Shown here one piece after another: positions 51,869-62,854 of a stretch of DNA of 64,000 bases; position 1 is the first letter of the stretch; each line of letters starts with the position of its first letter. The DNA comes from Gammaproteobacteria bacterium (GTDB lineage: Bacteria; Pseudomonadota; Gammaproteobacteria; Pseudomonadales; Azotimanducaceae): the NCBI GenBank assembly GCA_002690865.1, contig NZGG01000009.1, positions 84,725-148,724 of the forward strand, given 5' to 3'. The notes below the pieces were generated by a model. That model was not told the DNA's origin. It saw nothing but the letters and a program-made list of their open reading frames with translations, and searched no databases. Made by a program: the position numbers and the translations under genes.

Positions 51869-53857
51869 CTAAATCATCTCTTTAACGGCACTGACTACAG
51901 CTGTTGATGTAAATCCAAAATGTTCAAAAACTTGTTTCCCAGGCCCCGAGGCACCAAAGTCTCGCAATCCAATAACGTCGCCATCTAACCCAACCCACTT
52001 TCTCCAATAATCTGGATGGGCTGCTTCTACAGCGAGCCGGCACCGTATTGAAGACGGAAGTACGGAATCACGATATGCCTGTTCCTGGTTCTCAAAAATC
52101 TCAGCTGATGGCATCGAAACAACCCTGACAGAAATACCGCTTCTTAATAGTTCTTCGTGTGCTTTCACCGCAATCTCAACTTCAGATCCTGTAGCAATAA
52201 CAATGGCTACAGGATCTGCTGAGTCACGGAGAATGTAGGCTCCTCGCCTAATATTTTCAATTTGTGTTTGATTACGTGATTGGTAAACAAGACTTTGACG
52301 AGAGAAAATTAATGCACTGGGTCCAGTTGTCCTTTCAATAGCTGCTTGCCATGCTACTACAGTTTCAAGACTATCGCAGGGTCTCCAGGTTACCATATTA
52401 GGCGTTGAACGAAGATTGGCTAGTTGCTCGACCGGTTGATGTGTTGGACCATCTTCACCCTGACCAATCGAATCGTGGGTATAAACTAAAATATTTCTTA
52501 TTCCCATTAAGGCCGACATACGCACTGCGTTGCGCCCATACTCCATGAAGGTGAGAAATGTCCCTGAAAAAGGAATCAAACCACCATGCAAAGCGAGGCC
52601 GCTAGAGATTGCAGTCATACCAAACTCGCGGACCCCATAATAGATATAGTTACCTCCAGCGTTAGTATCAGAAACTGGTGACGCATTCGCCCAACTCGTC
52701 AAATTAGAGCCCGTTAGATCAGCAGAGCCTCCTATTAACTCTGGCAACACGGAAGCTAAAGCAGATATCATATCACTACTAGCAACCCTAGATGCCTTGC
52801 TCTCGCCTAGCTCAGATACTTCCTTTAAAAGAGAATTCATACTTTCCTCCCATAACTCTGGGAGAGAACCCGACATTATACGAGTGTATTCTTTTGCCAA
52901 TTCAGGAAAGCTAGAGGAGTATCTTGTAAATTGTTCTTTCCATAGAGCTTCTATTTTTTGCCCTTTCTCTCGCCCGTCCCAAGCCTTCATATATTCCTCA
53001 GGAATTTCAAAGGATGGAAAATGCCAATCAAGGGTTTTTCTTGCACCCAAAATCTCTTCATCGCCAAGTGGTGAACCGTGTGCTGAAGAGGTACCTGATT
53101 TTGTTGGCGATCCAAAACCGATTATAGTCTTACAGCAAATTAAAGTTGGCAGATCAGATGCTTTTGCTTCCTTTAGTGCCTCGATAATCTCCTCGGAGTT
53201 ATGCCCATCTATATTGTCGATGACGTGCCAACCGTAGGCTTTAAAACGCTGCGGGGTGTTATCTATAAACCATTCTTCCACATTTCCATCAATTGAAATT
53301 CCATTATCATCGTAGATACAAATCAGTTTGCTGAGCTTTTGGACTCCGGCAAGTGAGGCGACTTCATGAGAGATACCCTCCATCAAACACCCATCACCGA
53401 CAAAAGCGTAGGTATAGTGATCAACAACCTCATAATTTTCTCGATTAAATCTTGATGCGAGGATTTTCTCTGCCAATGCCATACCTACAGCATTAGCAAG
53501 CCCCTGACCTAGTGGGCCAGTAGTCGTTTCAACACCTGGAGTATCGTTATACTCCGGATGACCAGGTGTTTTTGACCCCAACTGTCTGAAATTTTTTATA
53601 TCCTCTATGGAAACTTCATAGCCAGAAAGATGTAGCACGGAATAAAGCAGCATCGATCCATGACCATTGGAGAGGATAAATCTATCGCGGTTGTGCCAAT
53701 CAGGATTAGTAGGATTATGTTTTAAAAAATCTGCCCAAAGCACCTCTGCAACATCTGCCATGCCCATTGGCGCTCCAGGGTGTCCAGAGTTCGCTTTCTG
53801 AACAGCATCCATACTTAATGCTCGAATAGCATTCGCTTTTGCTTTCCTTGAAATCAT
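51869..53857 (-). CDS. tkt: Transketolase
   Basis: [61 protein letters not shown]. Confidence 0.97.
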   Translation of the reverse strand: MISRKAKANAIRALSMDAVQKANSGHPGAPMGMADVAEVLWADFLKHNPTNPDWHNRDRFILSNGHGSMLLYSVLHLSGYEVSIEDIKNFRQLGSKTPGHPEYNDTPGVETTTGPLGQGLANAVGMALAEKILASRFNRENYEVVDHYTYAFVGDGCLMEGISHEVASLAGVQKLSKLICIYDDNGISIDGNVEEWFIDNTPQRFKAYGWHVIDNIDGHNSEEIIEALKEAKASDLPTLICCKTIIGFGSPTKSGTSSAHGSPLGDEEILGARKTLDWHFPSFEIPEEYMKAWDGREKGQKIEALWKEQFTRYSSSFPELAKEYTRIMSGSLPELWEESMNSLLKEVSELGESKASRVASSDMISALASVLPELIGGSADLTGSNLTSWANASPVSDTNAGGNYIYYGVREFGMTAISSGLALHGGLIPFSGTFLTFMEYGRNAVRMSALMGIRNILVYTHDSIGQGEDGPTHQPVEQLANLRSTPNMVTWRPCDSLETVVAWQAAIERTTGPSALIFSRQSLVYQSRNQTQIENIRRGAYILRDSADPVAIVIATGSEVEIAVKAHEELLRSGISVRVVSMPSAEIFENQEQAYRDSVLPSSIRCRLAVEAAHPDYWRKWVGLDGDVIGLRDFGASGPGKQVFEHFGFTSTAVVSAVKEMI

Positions 53858-54035
53858 GACCCAAATTTTCCTTGGTGATTGCTTTGTTATTCTCTCTTAG
53901 CGAACTAGAATCATCAACGCACTTTTATGCTTATGAATATAATTATTTACCAAGTTGAACGAATGTCAGGTAGTTTTCTGGGCATCCAATAGCTGAAATA
54001 GTAGAATTAGGTGAAAAAATATATGGTTACTACAC

Positions 54036-55193
54036 ATGACATCTAACAAAACGTTTACCTCAGAATCAGTTTCTGAAGGACATCCCGATAAGATAGCTGA
54101 CCAGATCTCTGATGCTGTTCTCGATGCTGTGATCTCAAGAGACACCAGAGGGCGAGTGGCATGTGAAACGCTAATCAAAACGGGCATGGTCGTGTTAGCT
54201 GGCGAAATTAGTACAACTGCAGATGTTGATTTTGAAAAGATTTGCAGGAAAGTGCTAATTGATATTGGCTATAATAGCGACGAAATTGGATTCGATGGTG
54301 CTTCCTGTACAATCATAAATGCTCTCGGTAAACAGTCATCAGATATTGCTATTGGTGTGGATGAAACAGCAGATCATGAACAAGGTGCAGGAGATCAGGG
54401 GTTAATGTTTGGATATGCATGCGATGAAACAGATGTCTTAATGCCAGCACCAATTACCTTCGCTCACAGACTAGTGAAAAAACAATCAGAAGTTCGTAAT
54501 GAAGGTCATCTCACTTTCCTTAGACCCGATGCCAAGAGTCAGATTTCATTTAAGTATGACGGCCAAGGAAGGCCCGTTAGTATAGATACAGTGGTTCTGT
54601 CTACCCAGCATGATCCTGATGTAAGCCTTAAGGAACTTCGAGCAGGAGTGATCGACCAAATAATACGCCCTGTACTCCCTTCTAATTGGTTACACCAAGA
54701 CACTAAATTCTTTATTAATCCAACAGGGAATTTCGTAATTGGTGGTCCTGTTGGTGATTGCGGCCTGACAGGTCGGAAAATTATTGTGGATACCTATGGA
54801 GGCATGTCGCGTCATGGCGGTGGTGCGTTTTCGGGCAAGGATCCCTCAAAGGTAGATCGCAGTGCAGCATATGCAGGGCGCTACGTCGCAAAAAATATTG
54901 TAGCAGCTGGTCTAGCTAAAAAATGTGAGATTCAAATCTCCTACGCTATAGGTATAGCGGAACCTACATCTATCAGTGTGGAAACGTTTGGTACTGGAAA
55001 AATAGCGGAGACAAAAATAGAATCCCTCATTCGCGAACATTTTGATCTTAGGCCAAAAGGCCTCATAAAGATGCTCAATCTTAATAGGCCAATCTACACC
55101 AAAACAGCGGTATATGGACACTTTGGTCGCGAAGAAGAAGACTTTACTTGGGAGAAAACCGACAAAACGGATGAGCTTCAGGCGGCATTGTGA
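54036..55193 (+). CDS. metK: S-adenosylmethionine synthetase
   Basis: [56 protein letters not shown]. Confidence 0.98.
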   Translation: MTSNKTFTSESVSEGHPDKIADQISDAVLDAVISRDTRGRVACETLIKTGMVVLAGEISTTADVDFEKICRKVLIDIGYNSDEIGFDGASCTIINALGKQSSDIAIGVDETADHEQGAGDQGLMFGYACDETDVLMPAPITFAHRLVKKQSEVRNEGHLTFLRPDAKSQISFKYDGQGRPVSIDTVVLSTQHDPDVSLKELRAGVIDQIIRPVLPSNWLHQDTKFFINPTGNFVIGGPVGDCGLTGRKIIVDTYGGMSRHGGGAFSGKDPSKVDRSAAYAGRYVAKNIVAAGLAKKCEIQISYAIGIAEPTSISVETFGTGKIAETKIESLIREHFDLRPKGLIKMLNLNRPIYTKTAVYGHFGREEEDFTWEKTDKTDELQAAL

Positions 55194-56014
55194 ACCAACA
55201 TCTCAGCTTCGAGTTTTCGGCCCCAAGAAATCCGGTAGAAACGAAGAAACTGCTGAGTGTTTACAAAAGGTTAAAGGTTTTTTCTCCAGAGTTTTTCTCC
55301 GTAACCTATGGAGCAGGCGGGTCAACGAAAGATGGAACGAAAGACGCTGTTTTGAACATCCAAAAACTTGGTAGCAGCGTGGCACCGCATCTCTCTTTCG
55401 GTGGCGACACCTCTGAGAAGATCGAAGCACTTCTGCAGGATTACCAGAAAGCGGATATAAGAAGAGTAGTAGCATTACGTGGCGATATCCCTTCAGGTCA
55501 AATGACGAAAATGACCTTCGCTAGTGAACTGATAACATTCATTCGTAATAAAACAGGGAGCCATTTCCATATAGACGTAGCTGCATATCCAGAAACCCAT
55601 CCTGATTCTCCTAGCGTAGAAAGCGATATTAAGTTTTTCAAAAACAAAGTGGATGCGGGAGCCAATAGTGCAATCACACAATACTTTTACAATGCCGACG
55701 CATATTTTCGGTACATAGATAAATGTGCCTCCCATAATATCGACATCCCTATAACGCCCGGAATAATGCCAATAACTAACTATAACGGTATAATTCGTTT
55801 TTCAAAAAACTGTGGTGCAGAGATACCGCGCTGGATATTAAAACAGCTCGATAGCTACAAGGACAATCCAGATAGTCTCAAAGCTTTTGGCCTCGAGGTT
55901 GTTACCGAGCTATGCAGCAGACTATTAGAAGGTGGAGCACCAGGACTTCATTTTTATACGTTAAACCAGTCTTTACCGAGTGCTCGTATATTGCGTAATT
56001 TGAACGCGCAATAA
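55190..56014 (+). CDS. metF: Methylenetetrahydrofolate reductase (GTG start)
   Basis: [47 protein letters not shown]. Confidence 0.96.
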   Translation: MNQHLSFEFSAPRNPVETKKLLSVYKRLKVFSPEFFSVTYGAGGSTKDGTKDAVLNIQKLGSSVAPHLSFGGDTSEKIEALLQDYQKADIRRVVALRGDIPSGQMTKMTFASELITFIRNKTGSHFHIDVAAYPETHPDSPSVESDIKFFKNKVDAGANSAITQYFYNADAYFRYIDKCASHNIDIPITPGIMPITNYNGIIRFSKNCGAEIPRWILKQLDSYKDNPDSLKAFGLEVVTELCSRLLEGGAPGLHFYTLNQSLPSARILRNLNAQ

Positions 56015-56727
56015 TGAGGACGCGCCGGGTTTTTTTGGACCAGGAACTCGAAATCGAGAAGGAGTTCATTCTTCCAGCAAATGCAGCTCATTATGTACTT
56101 CGTGTATTACGGATGAAATCGGGAGAAAAAATCACTTTAATCAATGGCGATGGTTGCGAATATGCAAGTAGTATTTTAAAGACCCATCGTTCAGAAGCAG
56201 TAGTACTGATTCACTCAAAAAATGCAGTAAACAAAGAATCTAAACTTATTTCCAAACTGGGTCTCGGAATTCTCAAACGTCATGCAATGGAATCTGCACT
56301 TGCTCGAGCTACAGAACTCGGTGTAACAGAAATAACGCCATTAATTACGACTCGCACTAATGGCCTGCGCCCTAGAGAAAATCATTGGAAACAAGTTATT
56401 CAATCAAGCTGCGAACAATGTGGGCGAAACCGCTTACCCAGATTGCAAAAACTAACAGCTTTAAAAACATGGTTAAAAACTACTGAGACTAATCTAAAAC
56501 TCGTTGCCCATCCAGGATCTAAATTTAGATTGAAGGAGATAGCCTCGAAACCAGCAGCAGTGTCAATCCTGATCGGACCCGAAGGAGGTTTAAACATTGA
56601 AGAGATCCAACTTGCTTTAGATAACGGATTTTTAGGCATTGATCTAGGTAAAAGAGTACTGAGAGCAGAAACGGTTCCTGCAGCGCTTATGTCTATAATT
56701 CAATTTTACTGGGGAGATATTAGTTAA
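56014..56727 (+). CDS. rsmE: 16S rRNA m3U1498 methyltransferase
   Basis: HYVLRVLRMKSGEKITLINGDG; ILIGPEGGLNIEEI; LGKRVLRAETVPAALMSIIQ. Confidence 0.95.
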   Translation: MRTRRVFLDQELEIEKEFILPANAAHYVLRVLRMKSGEKITLINGDGCEYASSILKTHRSEAVVLIHSKNAVNKESKLISKLGLGILKRHAMESALARATELGVTEITPLITTRTNGLRPRENHWKQVIQSSCEQCGRNRLPRLQKLTALKTWLKTTETNLKLVAHPGSKFRLKEIASKPAAVSILIGPEGGLNIEEIQLALDNGFLGIDLGKRVLRAETVPAALMSIIQFYWGDIS

Positions 56728-56829
56728 CCTAAAGATGAATTAGACTTAATGGTTATTACAACTAACGTAAGTATCGGTATAAAAATCTACCTACTTCTTA
56801 AAAGGTTCCTTCCTAAATGGAGATAGTTC

Positions 56830-57786
56830 TTGAAAACCAAGCTCGGTGTCGTCATGGATCCTCTGGAATCCATAAAACCTAATAAAGATAGTACTTTGGC
56901 AATGATGCAAGCGGCCCAAGCACGCGGTTGGCAAATATTTGAAATACAGCAAAATAGTATATTTTTGACTAAGGATCAGGTCTTTGGAAGATGCCGTGAA
57001 GTAAATATACATATCGACCAAACTAACTACTTCAGTGTTGTAAATTCTTGGACAACGTCGCTGGAAGAAATGGATATCGTGCTTTTACGTAAGGACCCCC
57101 CTTTCGATATGGAATATATATACACAACCTATCTTCTTGAATTGTTGGAAAAGAAAGGTGTTCCAGTACTTAACAAGCCTTCCAGTATTCGAGATTGTAA
57201 CGAAAAATTGTATGCTCTTGAATTCCCAGAATGCTGTCCTGAGTATCTTGTTAGTAGAGACGAGAAAGTATTACGCGATTTTTATGAGGAACATCAAGAT
57301 ATCGTCTTTAAGCCATTAGATGGCATGGGCGGCTCATCGGTATTTCGGGTGTCTCCTAAGGATAAGAATCTTGGAGTAATAATTGAAACATTAACGCAGC
57401 ATGGTAAGTTCCAAACAATGGCACAGAAGTACTTGCCAGCTATTCGAGATGGGGATAAGCGCATTCTAATAATTAATGGGGAACCAATACCTTATGCCCT
57501 CGCTCGAATACCTTCTGCAAATGAAAATCGTGGTAATTTAGCAGCTGGTGGCAAAGGTGTTGGGAAAAAATTAACGAAACAAGATCATTTTATATGCGAC
57601 TTGGTTGGTAAATCACTAGTATCCAAAGGGCTTTATTTTGTAGGAATTGATGTTATTGGGGACTACCTAACAGAAATTAATGTAACTTGCCCAACCTGTA
57701 TACGGGAGTTAGATCAAGCCTTTGGACTCAATATCGGCGATGAGTATATACATTTCATCGAGAAAGAAATCCTGAGTAGTGGCTGA
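56830..57786 (+). CDS. gshB: Glutathione synthetase
   Basis: LGVVMDPLESIKPNKDSTLAMMQAAQARGW; LLRKDPPFDMEYIYTTYLLE; FKPLDGMGGSSVFRV. Confidence 0.97.
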   Translation: MKTKLGVVMDPLESIKPNKDSTLAMMQAAQARGWQIFEIQQNSIFLTKDQVFGRCREVNIHIDQTNYFSVVNSWTTSLEEMDIVLLRKDPPFDMEYIYTTYLLELLEKKGVPVLNKPSSIRDCNEKLYALEFPECCPEYLVSRDEKVLRDFYEEHQDIVFKPLDGMGGSSVFRVSPKDKNLGVIIETLTQHGKFQTMAQKYLPAIRDGDKRILIINGEPIPYALARIPSANENRGNLAAGGKGVGKKLTKQDHFICDLVGKSLVSKGLYFVGIDVIGDYLTEINVTCPTCIRELDQAFGLNIGDEYIHFIEKEILSSG

Positions 57787-58666
57787 CAGTCAATTACAGG
57801 TCGTTGGGAGCATATCTTCACTAGATAGGCTCACTTTTACGGGCTTTTTAGCAATAATAGTGCATGCAATGATAATCCTAGGTATAACATTCACTTGGGA
57901 GAAGCGTTCCTCCTCCACACACACCATGGAGGTAACCTTAGCCCAACATCGAAGCCTGAACCGTCCTGAAGAAACTGATTTCCTTGCACAATTCAACCAG
58001 TTAGGAAGCGGGACTTTAGATGATAAAAAGTTACTTACATCTCCAAAAAGCTCACGTTTTTTTGATACTCAAATCAGAAATATTGAAGTTTTTCCAGAGA
58101 TACAAAGTACCGAAAATCCGCAACCGGAGCTAAATACAGTAATTGATATCTTAAATAATAATAAACTAGTACCAAATGAATATGAGTTGAGATCAGAGCT
58201 AATCAACCAAAATAACCTAGCTGGTAAAGAATCACTACTCGAGAGAAGCCGAGAAATTGCCAGCCTAGAAGCGCGACTCGATAAACAAAGATCGATTCAT
58301 GCAAAGCGTCCCAGAATAAAACGGCTCACCAGTCTGTCTGCCAAATACAGTAGCGACGCTAAATATCTAGATTCTTGGCGTCGAGAAATCGAAGAGATCG
58401 GAAATAATAATTACCCCGAAAAAGCTCGTAGACAAAGGATATATGGATCTCTAAGGCTGCTAGTGGCCATATTTCCTGATGGAGAATTGAAAGAAATCAA
58501 GATGCTTGAGTCATCTGGAAAAAGTATTTTAGACCATGCAGCAATTGACATAGTGCAGCTAGCTGCTCCATTCCCACCATTTCCCGAAGAATTGCGAAGA
58601 ACAACCGATGTTTTAGAAATTATACGAACTTGGCGTTTTCAACAAGACAGTATCCAGAGCTTCTAG
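57779..58666 (+). CDS. TonB-like energy transducer (TonB3-type context)
   Basis: N-terminal TM; C-terminal YGSLRLLVAIFPDGELKEIKMLESSGKSILDHAAIDIVQLAAPFPPFP; between gshB and yqgE. Confidence 0.85.
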   Translation: MADSQLQVVGSISSLDRLTFTGFLAIIVHAMIILGITFTWEKRSSSTHTMEVTLAQHRSLNRPEETDFLAQFNQLGSGTLDDKKLLTSPKSSRFFDTQIRNIEVFPEIQSTENPQPELNTVIDILNNNKLVPNEYELRSELINQNNLAGKESLLERSREIASLEARLDKQRSIHAKRPRIKRLTSLSAKYSSDAKYLDSWRREIEEIGNNNYPEKARRQRIYGSLRLLVAIFPDGELKEIKMLESSGKSILDHAAIDIVQLAAPFPPFPEELRRTTDVLEIIRTWRFQQDSIQSF

Positions 58667-58668
58667 AA

Positions 58669-59217
58669 ATGAATAAAAACTTTTTTGGTGGTACTTTTCT
58701 AATTGCTCTACCAGGTTTGGAAGAAGGCTACTTTAAACATACTATAACCTTACTGATAGAGCATTCGGCTTCTGGTGCTTTTGGTATGATTATAAATAAG
58801 CCAGCTGAAACTAACCTTTCAGACTTTACTGCTACCAACTTCGAGCTGCCAATATTAGAACTACCCATCTTATTAGGAGGACCTATTGAGCAGGACCATC
58901 TATACTTTCTACATAGCACCGAAAAAAGCTATCCCCAGACATTAAGTATAAACAGACAAATATCTTTAACTACTTCGAAAACAATCCTAGAAGACCTTTC
59001 AAAAGAGTGCGCACCAGCACATGTATTACCTTTATTAGGTTATGCGGGCTGGGGTGCAGGCCAACTCGAGTTTGAAATAAGTCAGGGTGCATGGCTCATT
59101 TCACCATTCGATAAAAAAATTGTGTTCTCTACCCCATGCTCGGAAAAGCGGGAAGCAGCCGCAAAACAGATCGGTGTAGACGTAAACCTTATAGTTATGG
59201 ATCCAAGGAAACATTAG
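58669..59217 (+). CDS. yqgE: UPF0301/YqgE (AlgH-like) protein (start re-set to internal ATG)
   Basis: NKNFFGGTFLIALPGLEEGYFKHTITLLIEHSASGAFGMIINKP; GYAGWGAGQLEFEI. Confidence 0.93.
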   Translation: MNKNFFGGTFLIALPGLEEGYFKHTITLLIEHSASGAFGMIINKPAETNLSDFTATNFELPILELPILLGGPIEQDHLYFLHSTEKSYPQTLSINRQISLTTSKTILEDLSKECAPAHVLPLLGYAGWGAGQLEFEISQGAWLISPFDKKIVFSTPCSEKREAAAKQIGVDVNLIVMDPRKH

Positions 59218-59222
59218 TTATT

Positions 59223-59636
59223 ATGAATACTGGACTGATTATGAGTTTCGATTTTGGTACTAAGAAAATAGGAGTTGCTATAGGCCAGAGGGTCACGGGA
59301 ACAGCCACGCCGCTGTCAATTATACGGGTAGAGAATGGAGTACCAGATTGGAATAGTTTGGAAAACCTTATTGCCCAATGGCAACCAGAGCAAATAGTGG
59401 TAGGACTGCCTCTAAATATGGATGATTCTCAGAGTAAAATGTCAAAGCAAGCACTTTGGTTTTCATCTGAACTAGAAAACAGATTTGGTCTTCCTACCAG
59501 TAATGTAGATGAACGTTTAAGCACTTTCGAAGCCCGTCAGATTTCTCTAAAAAAGCGTAACGAGGGTGAGCGAGTACAACTAGATGACATCGTAGCCGCA
59601 TTAATCCTTGAATCATGGCTACGCGATAAAGACTAA
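59223..59636 (+). CDS. ruvX: YqgF/RuvX-type putative Holliday junction resolvase (start re-set)
   Basis: MSFDFGTKKIGVAIG; IVVGLPLNMDDSQSKMS; VDERLSTFEA. Confidence 0.93.
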   Translation: MNTGLIMSFDFGTKKIGVAIGQRVTGTATPLSIIRVENGVPDWNSLENLIAQWQPEQIVVGLPLNMDDSQSKMSKQALWFSSELENRFGLPTSNVDERLSTFEARQISLKKRNEGERVQLDDIVAALILESWLRDKD

Positions 59637-59719
59637 AACGGTAGATAGACCTTGGTAGACTTAGGTATTGCAATGGGTAATTCTAAGCTCTGAAGATATC
59701 GAAACTAAAGGTACAAATA

Positions 59720-60412
59720 TTGAACTTGGTTGTTAGTAATCTTTTACGTGTTAAAGAGCGAATACAAAGTGCTTGCCTAGAATCTGGACGTGATCCAAGT
59801 ACAGTTATGCTGCTAGCGGTTAGTAAGACCAAGCCTATTGAAATGTTACAAATTGCCATGGCAGAAGGACAAAACGCGTTTGGGGAAAGTTATGTTCAGG
59901 ATGCTATAGCCAAGATAACCGTGCTTCCTAACGCAAGTTGGCATTTCATCGGGAATATCCAGTCAAATAAAACTCAGCTGATTGCTAATAATTTCGATTG
60001 GGTACATTCATTAGCGAGCTTGAAAATTGCAAAAAGACTTAATGATCAGCGAGAAAGAAAAAAAGCCCTTAATATTTTGCTACAAGTCAATATTAGCAAG
60101 GACCCTAAGAAAGCCGGCATTCAGGCGAATACCGCGAACGAATTTCTCAAAGCAATTGAAGATATGGAGAAACTGAAATTACGTGGTTTAATGACAATTA
60201 TAGAGAATACGAAAGATCAAAGACAACAACGTGCCCAATTTGCACGACTTTCCAAACTCCACGAAGAACTAAATAGTAAATATGTACTTCCCGATTTTAA
60301 CCAGCTTTCAATGGGAATGACACAAGACCTCGAGGCAGCAATTGCAGAAGGCGCTACAATTGTGCGGATAGGGACAGATATCTTTGGCGCAAGGGAGAAA
60401 TTACTAAAATGA
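59720..60412 (+). CDS. yggS: YggS-family PLP homeostasis protein (TTG start in track)
   Basis: LLAVSKTKPIEML; AFGESYVQDA; WHFIGNIQSNKT; LSMGMTQDLEAAI. Confidence 0.95.
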   Translation: MNLVVSNLLRVKERIQSACLESGRDPSTVMLLAVSKTKPIEMLQIAMAEGQNAFGESYVQDAIAKITVLPNASWHFIGNIQSNKTQLIANNFDWVHSLASLKIAKRLNDQRERKKALNILLQVNISKDPKKAGIQANTANEFLKAIEDMEKLKLRGLMTIIENTKDQRQQRAQFARLSKLHEELNSKYVLPDFNQLSMGMTQDLEAAIAEGATIVRIGTDIFGAREKLLK

Positions 60413-61215
60413 AAATTACGTTCTTAGGTTCAGGTAATATTGCACAAGCCATTATGAAAGGGCTAATAGCTAACGGAATATCAGTCAGTCAGATAACTGC
60501 GGCGGATCCAAATAAAGCTGCTAAAGATCAAACTGGGAAACTGGGTGTTAATATCACGGCGGATAACCAAGCGGCGGTTGAATGGGCTGATGTCATCGTT
60601 ATCTCCGTAAAACCGAATGTTGTCACGGAAATAACCAGAGAAATAGCGGATATTATTAATGAGAAATTAGTGATCTCTGTAGCCGCAGGGATTACCTGCC
60701 AAACATTACAGGATTCACTTGGCTCAACCGCACATGTTATCCGTTGCATGCCTAATACTCCCGCACAAATACAAAGTGGGATAACTGGACTATTCGCAAC
60801 CTCCATAATCTCTGCTGAGGAACAGAAAGTCGCCGAGCAAATACTTGGTGCCGTCGGCAAATATATATGGGTGAAAGAAGAAACAGAATTGCATGCGGTC
60901 ACTGCGATCTCAGGCAGTGGCCCCGCATATTTTTTTTATATTATCGAGGCGTTGCAAAAAGCAGCGACTCAATTGGGTTTAAGTGAAGACTTGGCGAGAT
61001 TGTTGGTCATTGAAACAGCGATCGGTGCATCTAAGATGACACTTGCAGAAGAAACCAAAACAGCTGAGCAACTAAGACGCGAAGTTACTTCTCCAGGAGG
61101 GACTACCGCTGCTGCGATCAACATTTTAGAAGAAGGGGACCTTGTTGGACTTATGTCCCGGGCCGTATGCAGTGCAAATGCAAGATCGATAGAACTTGCT
61201 CAAGACATAAGTTAA
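60409..61215 (+). CDS. proC: Pyrroline-5-carboxylate reductase
   Basis: ITFLGSGNIAQAIMKGLI; VIRCMPNTPAQIQSGITGL; AISGSGPAYFFYIIEAL; VTSPGGTTAAAI. Confidence 0.97.
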   Translation: MKITFLGSGNIAQAIMKGLIANGISVSQITAADPNKAAKDQTGKLGVNITADNQAAVEWADVIVISVKPNVVTEITREIADIINEKLVISVAAGITCQTLQDSLGSTAHVIRCMPNTPAQIQSGITGLFATSIISAEEQKVAEQILGAVGKYIWVKEETELHAVTAISGSGPAYFFYIIEALQKAATQLGLSEDLARLLVIETAIGASKMTLAEETKTAEQLRREVTSPGGTTAAAINILEEGDLVGLMSRAVCSANARSIELAQDIS

Positions 61216-61260
61216 TCAGTAAGCTATCAGTAATCTACTACAAGGTGGCGGTACTCAGCT

Positions 61261-61860
61261 ATGACTAGTAATTTTGGAGATGCAGGCATTTTCTTAATAG
61301 ATACATTTCTAGGTCTATATCTGGTCGTGGTAGTACTTCGCTTTCTGATTCAAGCGTCAAGAGTCGATTACTATAACCCTATTTGCCAAGCAATCATCAA
61401 AATTAGTGATCCTATAAGTAAACCTTTCCGAAAGATTTTGCCAACCATAAAGCGTATAGATTTTTCCGCCCTTATGTTAGCGGTCATAGTACAAGTGTTT
61501 GCGGCTTTAATGATTATCTTAATTACAGATTATTCCACATACTTTTTAGACCCCATATTGGTAGCTTGGTCGTTGCTTGGCATCGTTGCAGTAATCATGG
61601 ATATATACTTTATCGCGCTTCTGATTAGTGTGGGAGCCAGTTGGATTGCTCCTTTCTCTAACCATCCTGCTCTTTCTTTAGTACGCCAGATCACAGAACC
61701 CATTTGTGCACCCGCAAGGAAATTACTACCGCCCATAGGTGGTATGGATTTTTCGATAATATTAGTTTTTGTCATGATCAACCTAATTGATTCATACTTC
61801 CTAGTTCGGCCATTAGCAGAAATTTTAGGGGTTATACCAGATTTGGTTCTTTGGGCATAA
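61261..61860 (+). CDS. yggT: YggT-family membrane protein
   Basis: Two YggT repeats (NPICQAIIKISDPISKPFRKILP; ALSLVRQITEPICAPARKLLPPIGGMDFS). Confidence 0.94.
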   Translation: MTSNFGDAGIFLIDTFLGLYLVVVVLRFLIQASRVDYYNPICQAIIKISDPISKPFRKILPTIKRIDFSALMLAVIVQVFAALMIILITDYSTYFLDPILVAWSLLGIVAVIMDIYFIALLISVGASWIAPFSNHPALSLVRQITEPICAPARKLLPPIGGMDFSIILVFVMINLIDSYFLVRPLAEILGVIPDLVLWA

Positions 61861-62279
61861 AAGCTCTTCTGAAATATTCATTCTTATGCTTACTCTTAAT
61901 ATCTATCGGAGAAGCTACCTCCGAGCAAAAAGAAAATTGGAAGGATTATGAAATTCACTACTCAGTGGTCCCCAGTAGTTTTTTATCCCAGGAAGTCGCA
62001 AAAATACACAGCATTGTCCGCGCTGAGGGTCGTGTCATAATAAATATTGCAATAAAAAAAGATGGGGCTTCTATAAATGCTCAGGTAAAAGGCACGGTTT
62101 CCAACCTACTTAAACAACAGAGCAGATTGCATTTTAGGGAAATAATTAATAATCAAACAATTTATTATCTTGCCAACATTATCTTCGATGACAAAGATAA
62201 AATAACCTTCTGGATTACTATAACACCCAAGAACGAGAGCGAAACATACGAATTGAAATTTACTAGGCAATATTACTAA
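61851..62279 (+). CDS. DUF4426-type exported protein
   Basis: N-terminal signal, ENWKDYEIHYSVVPSSFLSQEVAKIHSIVRAEGRVIINIAI; between yggT and rdgB. Confidence 0.8.
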   Translation: MGIKALLKYSFLCLLLISIGEATSEQKENWKDYEIHYSVVPSSFLSQEVAKIHSIVRAEGRVIINIAIKKDGASINAQVKGTVSNLLKQQSRLHFREIINNQTIYYLANIIFDDKDKITFWITITPKNESETYELKFTRQYY

Positions 62280-62854
62280 TGCGCTTTTTAGTTGCGACAA
62301 ATAACACACACAAATTCAGGGAAATAAGAGAATTAATGCCAGATAAATTCGAACTTGTGAATCAGATCGAATTTAATATCCCTAGCCCGAAAGAGACAGG
62401 TTTAACCTTTATTGAGAATGCTCTGATCAAAGCTCGCCATGCCAGCATTAAAAGCGGACTGCCCGCAATTGCTGATGACTCTGGTCTAGCAGTCGAAGCT
62501 CTAGGCGGGAAACCCGGTATTTATTCATCTCGATTCGGAGGCCCAACGGCAACAGATAATCAGAATACCCAAAAGCTGCTGAAGGAAATGGAAGGCAAAG
62601 ATAATCGTACCGCCTGTTTCCATTGTGTCGTAGTTCTTGTTAGAAACGAATTTGATCCAGTACCCCTCGTCACTCAAGGTATATTGAAAGGCGAAATACT
62701 TATAACGCCTAAAGGGAAAGAAGGCTTTGGTTACGACTCCATATTTTTCCTTCCAGATATTAAAAAAACTGTTGCTGAGTTGCCCATTCATGAAAAAAAT
62801 AAACTTAGCCACCGTGCTGAAGCATTACGCCAATTAACTAGGATGATTCAGTGA
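62279..62854 (+). CDS. rdgB: XTP/dITP diphosphatase
   Basis: FLVATNNTHKFREIRELM; TFIENALIKARHASIKSGLPAIADDSGLAVEALGGKPGIYSSRFGG. Confidence 0.97.
   Translation: MRFLVATNNTHKFREIRELMPDKFELVNQIEFNIPSPKETGLTFIENALIKARHASIKSGLPAIADDSGLAVEALGGKPGIYSSRFGGPTATDNQNTQKLLKEMEGKDNRTACFHCVVVLVRNEFDPVPLVTQGILKGEILITPKGKEGFGYDSIFFLPDIKKTVAELPIHEKNKLSHRAEALRQLTRMIQ

Noticed and set aside
52797-53237. 146-aa plus-strand ORF
   Set aside because: Antisense inside transketolase; shadow ORF
53858-54035. Possible SAM/SAH riboswitch upstream of metK
   Set aside because: No recognisable conserved core or strong hairpins by eye; would need a covariance-model search
55114-55475. Overlapping ORFs at the metK/metF junction on both strands
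   Set aside because: Out of frame with well-supported metK and metF; no motifs
59637-59719. tRNA-like text (ccttggtagacttaggta) in the ruvX-yggS gap
   Set aside because: Resembles a D-arm only; no acceptor stem, anticodon arm or T-arm could be made
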